IMG/VR virus record: IMGVR_UViG_3300009132_000026
Span: 1 to 26,440 of that record
DNA from: a virus
DNA: 26,440 nucleotides
Reading direction: 5' to 3' (one strand)
Below, in pieces: positions 6,678-13,724 of the stretch (its first letter is position 1; each line of letters begins with the position of its first letter). The position numbers were made by a program, and so were the translations under genes. The notes under the pieces are model-generated. The model did not search any database, was not told the origin of the DNA, and saw only the letters and a list, made by a program, of their open reading frames with translations.

Positions 6678-6808
6678 TGGGAAGTAATTTAGGTTTAATA
6701 GGAATTGGTTTGGTTGGATTATTTGCTACATCAATGATTAAGTTTGTTGCTATTGCAGCCATAGCATGGGGTGCATATAAAGCATGGAAAGATTGGGGAG
6801 CGATGTAA
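6677..6808 (+). CDS. Tiny hydrophobic protein (43 aa)
   Basis: ATG at 6677 overlaps the previous stop (TAATG), with GGAG eight bases upstream. The 43 residues are almost entirely a hydrophobic helix pair (LGLIGIGLVGLFATSMIKFVAIAAIAWGAY, in two segments) ending KAWKDWGAM. Its stop overlaps the lipase ATG in the same TAATG fashion. The overlaps on both sides make it a credible gene. A small membrane peptide next to a lipase could belong to a lysis set, but this is only contextual. Confidence 0.6.
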   Translation: MGSNLGLIGIGLVGLFATSMIKFVAIAAIAWGAYKAWKDWGAM

Positions 6809-7563
6809 TGAGCATAAGTGATATGAATATAAAGCAGCAAAGTTTGCTTTTTGCTAAGCTTGCGGCTGATGCATACGGAGAAAAGAAAGCCGTAACAGCA
6901 CTTGCTAAGAAACATGGTTTTACTAAAACAAAATTTTATGATAATGGCGGTGCTCAAGCATATAGATTTGAGAGCAAAACCGATGTTGTTGTCGCATGTC
7001 GTGGCACACAACCTACAGAATTTAATGATTTAAAAGCAGACCTTAAAGCATTTCCCGTTAAATCAGAGACTGTTAGTAGAGTTCATAGGGGATTTAAGGC
7101 TGAGGTAGATGAGCTTTGGCCTATGGTAAAACCTGATATTGAGACAACTGATAAAAAATTATGGTTCTGTGGTCATTCACTTGGAGCTGCAATGGCTACA
7201 ATTATGGCTAGTAGGTGTCATTTAAGATGGGAATTTGCTAACGTAGAAGCTTTATTTACTTATGGTTCACCTAGAGTTGGGTGGCCTGCATACGTTAAGC
7301 ATTTAAAGCTTACTCATTATAGGTGGCAAAATAATAATGATATAGTCACAAGGGTACCTCTTAGGATTATGGGTTATAGGCATGATGGTCATTTAATGTA
7401 TATAAGACATGATGGTTCTATTGATGATGATGGTAAATTTAAATGGCATAGACGATTTAAAGACCGTATGAAAGGTATGTGGGGCGGTATAAAACATGGT
7501 AAAGTTGATAATTTTTCAGACCATGCAATGACTGAATATATCACACACTTAGAAAATTGGTAG
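6808..7563 (+). CDS. Class 3 lipase (alpha/beta hydrolase)
   Basis: A 251-residue class 3 lipase-like protein. It has the nucleophile elbow GHSLGAAMA with Ser124, the acid Asp178 in NNDIVTRVP, and the catalytic His239 in DHAMTEY. Upstream are VVVACRGTQPTEFNDLKADL, typical of the family's oxyanion region, and VHRGFKAEVDELW. It has no signal peptide. The ATG at 6808 is chosen over an in-frame ATG at 6784 because GGGGAG sits seven bases before it and it overlaps the previous stop. Class 3 lipases hydrolyse acylglycerols or phospholipids. In a late phage operon it could weaken host membranes at lysis or act on lipids after entry; I cannot tell which. Confidence 0.88.
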   Translation: MSISDMNIKQQSLLFAKLAADAYGEKKAVTALAKKHGFTKTKFYDNGGAQAYRFESKTDVVVACRGTQPTEFNDLKADLKAFPVKSETVSRVHRGFKAEVDELWPMVKPDIETTDKKLWFCGHSLGAAMATIMASRCHLRWEFANVEALFTYGSPRVGWPAYVKHLKLTHYRWQNNNDIVTRVPLRIMGYRHDGHLMYIRHDGSIDDDGKFKWHRRFKDRMKGMWGGIKHGKVDNFSDHAMTEYITHLENW

Positions 7564-7565
7564 TG

Positions 7566-7573
7566 TATAAATA
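7566..7573 (+). promoter_or_regulatory. T4-type late promoter
   Basis: A perfect TATAAATA two bases after the lipase stop. It predicts a start near 7579 and a 27-base leader with GAGGAG before the ATG at 7606. Confidence 0.75.
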
Positions 7574-7605
7574 TATACATAAATTGTTGTATCGAGGAGA
7601 TATAA

Positions 7606-7962
7606 ATGGCTAATGGCGACCTTCTCGATATCGAGAAAAGATTAGAGAGAATGCATCTTGCTTTAAAGCGGCAAGAAAAGGAATTAGAATCTTGGAGACA
7701 TAGGTCAACAAGGATTCCAAACTGGATAAGGAACAGCGGTGTTGCTTTATTTATGGCTATATTTGCACAAACTATGGCCGCAGTTTGGTGGGCATCATCA
7801 ATAGCAAACACACAAATGAATATTGTTGAAGATGTTAGAACCAATACAGAATACCGATTGGCTTCAGCTGAAAGGTATAATGAAATTATGATAGAATTAG
7901 CAAAAATAGAAGTGATGTTAGAAAATCACTTTAATGCACATTTTAACGAACAGGATAATTAA
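7606..7962 (+). CDS. Membrane protein with flanking coiled coils
   Basis: A 118-residue protein. Residues about 7-33 form a charged heptad-like helix (LLDIEKRLERMHLALKRQEKELESW). A single membrane helix follows (GVALFMAIFAQTMAAVWWASSIA, about 45-67), then a second long helix (NIVEDVRTNTEYRLASAERYNEIMIELAKIEVMLEN). No enzyme motif is present. The topology, an N-terminal cytoplasmic coil, one membrane pass and a periplasmic coil, would suit a spanin-like, holin-regulatory or exclusion role, but no family is recognised. It is the first gene of a late unit that continues into probable head proteins. Confidence 0.68.
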   Translation: MANGDLLDIEKRLERMHLALKRQEKELESWRHRSTRIPNWIRNSGVALFMAIFAQTMAAVWWASSIANTQMNIVEDVRTNTEYRLASAERYNEIMIELAKIEVMLENHFNAHFNEQDN

Positions 7963-7963
7963 T

Positions 7964-9316
7964 ATGAAAACACTTTCACACATTAGAGAAGCAAGCGGTG
8001 GTAAAGAAGCCTACCAAAAATTCTTCAATTCTCTTCTAAAAAAATATGGAGTCGATTCCCCATCTGAATTGTCAGGGGATAAGAAGAAAAAATTCTTTAA
8101 TGATGTTGACAAGGGTTGGGAAGGTGATGACCCAAGTGATGCAAATGAACACACTATCCATTTACCAAATGAACTAACAGAAAAATTAAGAGCTGGTCGT
8201 GGTAAGCTTGCTGGAAAGAAAGCACTTGATGTTGATTTTATGGGTGATAAGAAAGATGCAAAATTTGCTTCAACTAAATGGAAAATTAAAATTAAAGTAA
8301 CTGGAGTAGGTGCAGATATTACTGGTGATAAAGCTAAAATTTTAGCATATTTACGAAGTGATGATTATGGTATGGATGATTCAGATATTGAAGAATTATT
8401 CCCAGAGTTATTTGAGGCTCATGCTGATGATGAAGATGATACCGATGTTGGTGATTATGAAGGTAACTTTACATTAGATGAAATCCATATGCCTGGTCAT
8501 GATGATGATGACGATGAGGATGATGAAGACGACTTAGACCCAGATACCACTACCGACATTGATGAATTGGTTAATGCTGATTCTGAAGATTACTATGATT
8601 CAAAACAAGAAAAAGCTCCACCTGGGATGGAAGATGTTGTAAAAAAGCTTAAGGCCGATGGCAATACTGACGAAGAGGCCTTTAAAATTGCTTGGTCAAT
8701 ATATAACGATGCTAAAAGAACTAAAACCAGACATGGTGATGCTGAACATGAATCAACTAAAAAGGAAGGATTTTTCAAAAAATCATATCCTGTAATGAAC
8801 GCAGGTCAAAAGAGAAAAATTACAGCCATTGCTAAAAAGCATTCTGGTAATATGCAACAAGCAATTAAAGATATTGAAAAAATTAAAAAGGGTATGTCAG
8901 ATAATCCTGATGTAATGGATATTCTTAAAAAAGCTAATGAAGACTTGGACTTACAGAAGACTGGCGATACTGGTTCCAGTAAGTCAGTCAATGAAAAAGT
9001 TAGTGTTGACCGTAGAACTAAAGGCTTTAAAGAAGCAATGCTTAGACGTGAAAAGGCTAAAGCAAAGCGTGAAGCTAAGAAAAGAGCAGAAGCTAAAAAA
9101 CCAAAATATGATTCAAACTCTTATATAGATAAAGGGAATTATGAGTATGATGGTGAGGTTGAAGAGGTAATTAAAAGAACATCTAACCAAGTTATGTATG
9201 GTAAAAATGAAGATGCCGCGGCTAATGCGGTAGCTCATAGTGGTGTTGATATGGCTCCTAATGCTGGTAAGAAAAAGAAGAAATCTTTAGAAGTTATAAA
9301 ACGAGCTAATTACTAA
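7964..9316 (+). CDS. Probable internal head / prohead core protein with protease sites
   Basis: A 450-residue highly charged protein starting MKTLSHIREASGG. I recognise no enzyme domain. The N-terminus resembles the short capsid-targeting propeptides of T4 internal proteins, and IRE|A at 7-10 fits the gp21 cleavage consensus (L/I-x-E, often before Ala). A second site, LFE|A, occurs at 149-152. An Asp/Glu run occupies about 180-195. Residues about 218-250 contain PPGMEDVVKKLKADG and EEAFKIAWSIYN, a short motif that recurs in phage proteins. The C-terminal third is very basic (about 345-380). The start is ATG 7964, one base after the previous stop; an in-frame ATG at 7934 is less likely. A packaged, DNA-binding or ejected protein is inferred. 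Confidence 0.62.
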   Translation: MKTLSHIREASGGKEAYQKFFNSLLKKYGVDSPSELSGDKKKKFFNDVDKGWEGDDPSDANEHTIHLPNELTEKLRAGRGKLAGKKALDVDFMGDKKDAKFASTKWKIKIKVTGVGADITGDKAKILAYLRSDDYGMDDSDIEELFPELFEAHADDEDDTDVGDYEGNFTLDEIHMPGHDDDDDEDDEDDLDPDTTTDIDELVNADSEDYYDSKQEKAPPGMEDVVKKLKADGNTDEEAFKIAWSIYNDAKRTKTRHGDAEHESTKKEGFFKKSYPVMNAGQKRKITAIAKKHSGNMQQAIKDIEKIKKGMSDNPDVMDILKKANEDLDLQKTGDTGSSKSVNEKVSVDRRTKGFKEAMLRREKAKAKREAKKRAEAKKPKYDSNSYIDKGNYEYDGEVEEVIKRTSNQVMYGKNEDAAANAVAHSGVDMAPNAGKKKKKSLEVIKRANY

Positions 9317-9591
9317 TGAATAATTTTAAAGAGCATTTAGCTGAAGCTAGAATTGCTCCATCACCTGCAACGCAGAAAAAATTAACCAAGCCACTAGACC
9401 GAGCGGCAGGTGCAGCTTTAAAAAGAAGTTTAAATTTAGCTGTTGATGGTCTTGATGATTTAGCTTGGAAATTAGAATTTCAATATAAAGGAGTTGACCC
9501 TAAAGCAATAGCCAATTTAAAAGCTTTGCATAAGCAAGGTTTAAAAATGCAAAGGTCAGTTATAAGTGCAATTGACAAGGCGAAAACTTAA
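9316..9591 (+). CDS. Small probable head-packaged protein (91 aa)
   Basis: A 91-residue basic, helical protein beginning MNNFKEHLAEARIAP. LAE|A at 8-11 fits the T4 prohead protease consensus, and the F-K-E-H/F-L pattern resembles T4 internal-protein targeting sequences. The rest contains two helical stretches (LDRAAGAALKRSLNLAVDGLDDLAWKLEF and PKAIANLKALHKQG) with no known domain. The ATG overlaps the stop of the preceding probable head protein (TAATG). An internal head protein is inferred from the N-terminus and the neighbour. Confidence 0.6.
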   Translation: MNNFKEHLAEARIAPSPATQKKLTKPLDRAAGAALKRSLNLAVDGLDDLAWKLEFQYKGVDPKAIANLKALHKQGLKMQRSVISAIDKAKT

Positions 9592-10483
9592 ATGTGGTAT
9601 TATACTTTTAATAATGGCATCAACAATATCAACCCCAGCGGCAACTAATATTAATGTAGTAGCAACTACAGCTCAATACCCACAAAAATCAAATTTAAAA
9701 GAGCAACCTGGTTCTTGGTTAACCCAGGCTACTATATTAGTGTATGATGATATAGTAAGAGCTCAAGGTGTTAGGTTTACACATGGAATGACCCAAGCTG
9801 ATTATGATTTACTTAAAGAACCTTATATCTATGCTCAATTTGAAGGTAATGTAAAATGGTTTATGGATGAGTTAGTTGGTATGGAATCAGATTGGAAAAA
9901 GGATGCAGCAGCAGGTAGTACTACCGCTTATGGTTATGTGCAATTCACAGAAGCTAGTGTTGAAACTGCTGTACAATTATATATTAATCATTTAGATAGA
10001 TTTAATGCAAGAAGTAAAACTAGAGTTTGGAATACTAATTTGGGAACTATTGCAATCCCTGCATGGTTAAGAACATTAAGAGCAGCAATTAAAAATGGAA
10101 CATATGTTCATAAAGTAAATTTAGACTTTTTAAGTTATGACCAAGTATTAGCTTTAGCACTTATTCATATGCATGGAGAAAATGCAAAGGATTTTGAATT
10201 TATAAAAATGGGTAGAGGTGAGGTTGCTGCCGCAAAAGGAATTTATTTATCAGAACATTATAAAGAAACTAGTAAAAAACCAGCAACACCAGAAACATTA
10301 GAGAGATTAAATGTTACTAATGGAGGATTTTTTAAAATTCATTATGTTCAAGCAGTAAGCTTAACTCAAAAAGTAATTGAGCTTACACCAGCTGCCACTT
10401 TGGCTAAAGCTATTTTAGCTCAAATAAAAGATTCAAAGTATGCTAAGCATATAGAGACCGTCAAAGGGTGGTTTGGATGGTAA
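9566..10483 (+). CDS. Lysozyme-like transglycosylase, putative endolysin
   Basis: The central region is lysozyme-fold: GMESDWKKDAAAGSTTAYGYVQFT, where the Glu of MESDW is the likely catalytic acid and AYGYVQF is the G-x-x-Q motif of SLT-type muramidases. It would cleave peptidoglycan. The start is uncertain. A GTG at 9566 gives 305 residues with a credible signal peptide (RRK, then CGIILLIMAST, then STPA), with AAGG upstream. An ATG at 9614 gives 289 residues without it and has no ribosome site. The signal favours an exported endolysin; without it, it could be a virion-associated enzyme. The C-terminal part (about 200-305) has a second helical region with no motif I recognise. It is the last gene before the gp13 promoter. 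Confidence 0.68.
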   Translation: MQLTRRKLKCGIILLIMASTISTPAATNINVVATTAQYPQKSNLKEQPGSWLTQATILVYDDIVRAQGVRFTHGMTQADYDLLKEPYIYAQFEGNVKWFMDELVGMESDWKKDAAAGSTTAYGYVQFTEASVETAVQLYINHLDRFNARSKTRVWNTNLGTIAIPAWLRTLRAAIKNGTYVHKVNLDFLSYDQVLALALIHMHGENAKDFEFIKMGRGEVAAAKGIYLSEHYKETSKKPATPETLERLNVTNGGFFKIHYVQAVSLTQKVIELTPAATLAKAILAQIKDSKYAKHIETVKGWFGW

Positions 10484-10489
10484 GAATTA

Positions 10490-10497
10490 TATAAATA
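10490..10497 (+). promoter_or_regulatory. T4-type late promoter for the neck/terminase unit
   Basis: A perfect TATAAATA seven bases after the transglycosylase stop. Predicted start is near 10503, with AAGGAAA in the 18-base leader before the gp13 ATG. Confidence 0.77.
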
Positions 10498-10520
10498 AGT
10501 CTATAGAATAAGGAAATGAT

Positions 10521-11264
10521 ATGGCAAAACCGAATACTAGAGCTACATTACAAGAATATTGCTTAAGAGCTTTAGGCTCACCAGTGATTGAAATCAATGT
10601 AGACGACGACCAAATAGAAGACCGCACTGATGATGCAATACAATTCTATCAAGAATTCCATTCAGACGCTGTTATTCGCACATATTTAAAGCATGAACTT
10701 ACTGCTACTGATATAACAAATAATTATATCACTGTTAGTGATAACGTTACGGCCGTTTTACAGATGCTAAGTGGTGGTCAATCATCTGGTAGTTCTTTAT
10801 TTGACATGGGTTATCATATGAGACTTAATGATGTATTCATGACACGAGGAATGGCAACTCAAATTCAGTCATACGAACAATCATTACAACATTTATCATT
10901 AATTGAAAGCCGTTTAAATAGTGTGGAACAACTTAGGTTCAGTAGACATATGAATAGGCTTCACATGGATGAAGGGTTTGGTGACCTTGGTGCAGGAAGT
11001 TTTATAGTTATTGAAGCATATTCAATTATAGACCCAACGACATATACCGATGTTTATAATGACTTATACTTAAAAAAATATCTTACTGCATTAATTAAAC
11101 GCCAATGGGGTGCTAATATGATGAAGTTTGAAGGGTTTCAATTACCTGGTGGTATAACAATGAATGGCCGACAAATGTTTGATGATGCAATAGAGGAACT
11201 CAAAGAGTTAGAAGAAGAATGCAGGTTGACTTGGGCTATGCCAGACAACTTTTTAATGGGATAA
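10521..11264 (+). CDS. 13: gp13 neck protein
   Basis: A 247-residue homologue of T4 gp13, the head-completion/neck protein that joins the filled head to the tail. It opens with RATLQEYCLRALGSPVIEINVDDDQIEDRTDDAIQFYQEFHSDA, the conserved gp13 N-terminus, and ends ECRLTWAMPDNFLMG. It is shorter than T4 gp13 (about 309). It heads the gp13-gp14-gp15 order found in T4-like phages and has its own late promoter and ribosome site. Confidence 0.93.
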   Translation: MAKPNTRATLQEYCLRALGSPVIEINVDDDQIEDRTDDAIQFYQEFHSDAVIRTYLKHELTATDITNNYITVSDNVTAVLQMLSGGQSSGSSLFDMGYHMRLNDVFMTRGMATQIQSYEQSLQHLSLIESRLNSVEQLRFSRHMNRLHMDEGFGDLGAGSFIVIEAYSIIDPTTYTDVYNDLYLKKYLTALIKRQWGANMMKFEGFQLPGGITMNGRQMFDDAIEELKELEEECRLTWAMPDNFLMG

Positions 11265-11267
11265 TAA

Positions 11268-12215
11268 ATGGCTACATCAGTATACTTTTCAGGCGCTGTA
11301 CAATCTGAACAGAACCTTTATGAGGATTTGGTTTTAGAGAGTATAAAAATATTTGGACAAGACATTGTCTATATTCCGCGTGAGCAGATATATGAAGATG
11401 CAATTCTAAATGAGACTCTAAATCAATATCGTCACGCCTATCCAATAGAAATGTACATAGAAAACACCGAAGGATTTGAAGGTGATGGTAACTTATTGGG
11501 TAAATTTGGCTTAGAAATTAGAGACCAAGGTACATTTATTTGCCCTAAAAAGCGTTGGCATAGTGTAATAGGTGAAAATTTAGATAGCTCATTAGGAAAT
11601 GTGGTCACGAGTATGCCCTCAGAAGGTGATTTATTGTGGATGACAATGACCAATAGGCTGTTCGAAATAAAGTACGTAGAGCCTAAGCTACCGTTCTATC
11701 AGTTGGCCGACCTTCCAATTTACACTTTTACGGCTGAATTATTTGAATATAATGACCAAAATTTTGATACTGGTATGCCTGAAATAGATAATATAGAATT
11801 AATAAATGCTAACTCATATAGCTATACTACCACTGCAGCCTCTAATTCGAACCATTTTGAAATTGGTGAGTATGTTCATCAATGGACAGGAAGTCAAGAT
11901 GATGGCAGCACTAATATTAATATAATTTCTAAAGTAGCGGCCTATGAAAAAGTGGATGAAGAGACTTATACAGTTATGCTAGTCTCTCCACATCAATCAT
12001 CAAATGGTGATGGTACATTTATGCAGAACTCTGTTCATGCCACACGATTGCTTGTTGGTCAAAAATCTGGTAGTTCAAGACAAATTACAGCTGACTTAAC
12101 AGGTACCACTAAGACCGAATATAACTTGGATGTATATGCTGATAATGATGAATTTGAATTAGAAGGTGATTCAATTATAGACTTCACAGAAATTAATCCA
12201 TTTGGAGACCCATAA
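11268..12215 (+). CDS. 14: gp14 neck protein
   Basis: A 315-residue homologue of T4 gp14, the second neck protein, working with gp13 in head-tail joining. Recognisable regions are VQSEQNLYEDLVLESIKIFGQDIVYIPREQ near the start and CPKKRWHSV further on, with a beta-rich C-terminal half. The stop overlaps the gp15 ATG by one base. It is longer than T4 gp14 (about 256), mostly in the middle and C-terminal part. Confidence 0.92.
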   Translation: MATSVYFSGAVQSEQNLYEDLVLESIKIFGQDIVYIPREQIYEDAILNETLNQYRHAYPIEMYIENTEGFEGDGNLLGKFGLEIRDQGTFICPKKRWHSVIGENLDSSLGNVVTSMPSEGDLLWMTMTNRLFEIKYVEPKLPFYQLADLPIYTFTAELFEYNDQNFDTGMPEIDNIELINANSYSYTTTAASNSNHFEIGEYVHQWTGSQDDGSTNINIISKVAAYEKVDEETYTVMLVSPHQSSNGDGTFMQNSVHATRLLVGQKSGSSRQITADLTGTTKTEYNLDVYADNDEFELEGDSIIDFTEINPFGDP

Positions 12216-12982
12216 TGTTTGATAATTGGTGGTATAATCAATCAACTCGTCGAATGGTATCTGTATTTGGTTCTCTATTTAATGACTTAGAGGTCCATAA
12301 AATGGATTCTAATGACAAGGTATTACAAAAAATTAAAGTTCCTTTAGCATATGCACCTAGACAAAAGGTTATTGCGCGATTAACTGAACAAACCCGTAAC
12401 CCTAATGTAGCTCTTAGGCTTCCACGCATATCCTTTGAAATAAATGAGATGTCATATGACGCTAATGCGCGTGTATCTAAACATAAAAATTATAGAAAGG
12501 TTGTGACGGGTGATACACTTCAATTGCATAAGTTAGGAGCACCAGCCGTATATAAGGTTGGATTTGAATTAAATATATTGGCTGCAACTCAAGATGAGGC
12601 ATTACAATTATTGGAACAGATACTCCCAATGTTTCAGCCAGAATATACAGTAACAATAAAAGATATTCCAACTATGGATATCAAAACAGATACACCTATT
12701 GTATTGGAAAGTGTTACATTAAATGATGATTATGAGGGTGACTTAGTTACGAGGAGAGCTATTATATATACATTACAGTTCTCAACTCGTATTCGTTATT
12801 ATAGAGGTATTGGTAAAAGCAAACAAATTCTTGAAACTGAAGTTGATTTTTCAGAAAATGTTGACCCAACAACTCATAAGTTTGAGACATTAGCTATAGA
12901 TGGTACCACAACATCTGATGGTGCGGGCGGTTTCAAAGAACCGTATACAGAGACAATTAACTTTTTTGACACGGACGTATAA
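12215..12982 (+). CDS. 15: gp15 tail sheath stabiliser / tail terminator
   Basis: A 255-residue homologue of T4 gp15, the hexameric ring at the head-proximal end of the tail that locks the sheath and binds the neck. It opens MFDNWWYNQSTRRMVSVFGSLFNDLEVHK and contains KVPLAYAPRQKVIARL and ISFEINEMSYDANAR, all recognisable gp15 stretches. Length is close to T4 (272). It starts directly on the gp14 stop. Confidence 0.93.
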   Translation: MFDNWWYNQSTRRMVSVFGSLFNDLEVHKMDSNDKVLQKIKVPLAYAPRQKVIARLTEQTRNPNVALRLPRISFEINEMSYDANARVSKHKNYRKVVTGDTLQLHKLGAPAVYKVGFELNILAATQDEALQLLEQILPMFQPEYTVTIKDIPTMDIKTDTPIVLESVTLNDDYEGDLVTRRAIIYTLQFSTRIRYYRGIGKSKQILETEVDFSENVDPTTHKFETLAIDGTTTSDGAGGFKEPYTETINFFDTDV

Positions 12983-12984
12983 CA

Positions 12985-13416
12985 ATGTATAATTATAAAG
13001 CAACATTACTTAGAGTCGTTGATGGTGATACCGTTGACGCAGAGATAGACTTAGGATTTAAAATATTCATTAAGGAGAGGATTCGTTTAATGGGTATAGA
13101 TACTCCTGAGAGTAGAACAAGAAACCTAGCTGAGAAATCGTGGGGTAAAGCTTCTAAAGCTAGACTAGAAGAATTACTAGCAGAAAATGATGGTGAATTT
13201 ACTTTAATTACTAAAAAACAAAAGAAAGGAAAGTTTGGACGAATATTAGGAACAATTTCAGTCTCAACAAAGGACGGTATCGTTGATGCCAACCAAGTTT
13301 TAATCAATGAACAACTTGCTATACCATATATGGGCGGTAATAAAGAAGAGAGTAGAACCGCAGCAGGAGTATTAGATTTATGGAACACATATTATGAGCA
13401 CCCTACAGAAGGTTGA
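12985..13416 (+). CDS. Thermonuclease (staphylococcal nuclease family)
   Basis: A 143-residue SNase-fold nuclease. VDGDT (12-16) supplies the calcium-binding Asp. IRLMGIDTPESR supplies Arg34, Asp39, Thr40 and Glu42, and KFGRILGTI supplies Arg86. These match SNase D21, R35, D40, T41, E43 and R87 in order and nearly in spacing, so activity is expected. No signal peptide, so it acts in the cytoplasm or virion. It is inserted between gp15 and gp16, which are adjacent in T4, and its last 23 bases overlap the small terminase start. The location suggests a role in genome degradation or packaging, but this is inference. Confidence 0.92.
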   Translation: MYNYKATLLRVVDGDTVDAEIDLGFKIFIKERIRLMGIDTPESRTRNLAEKSWGKASKARLEELLAENDGEFTLITKKQKKGKFGRILGTISVSTKDGIVDANQVLINEQLAIPYMGGNKEESRTAAGVLDLWNTYYEHPTEG

Positions 13417-13723
13417 CCAAGATTACGAGGACGTAAGGAAACAACTTTTTGATTTAGCCGAGCAAGGAGATGAAGCCATTGAGCTTATGCTTGAACTTGC
13501 TCGTGAATCAGAACATCCAAGAGCCTTTGAGGTATTAGGTCAACTAATCAAAAATAACGCCGAAATCGGGGAGAAAATTCTTAAACTTCACAAAAGTAAA
13601 AAGGAAGTTGATAAAGAAGACCTACCAGCTCTTACCAAAGACCCCACAAATAACGTATTCATAGGCTCAACAGCTGAGTTGCAAAAAATGTTAAGAGATG
13701 AAATAGTAATAGAGCAAGAATAA
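13394..13723 (+). CDS. 16: gp16 small terminase subunit
   Basis: A 109-residue homologue of T4 gp16, the DNA-recognition ring of the packaging motor. The core SEHPRAFEVLGQLIKNNAEIGEKILKLHKSKKEV corresponds to T4 gp16 [33 protein letters not shown]. It is followed by NNVFIGSTAELQKML, matching T4 ATVFMGSPTELM. It is shorter than T4 (164), mainly at the N-terminus. The start overlaps the nuclease gene by 23 bases; the stop is one base before gp17. Confidence 0.9.
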   Translation: MSTLQKVDQDYEDVRKQLFDLAEQGDEAIELMLELARESEHPRAFEVLGQLIKNNAEIGEKILKLHKSKKEVDKEDLPALTKDPTNNVFIGSTAELQKMLRDEIVIEQE

Positions 13724-13724
13724 T

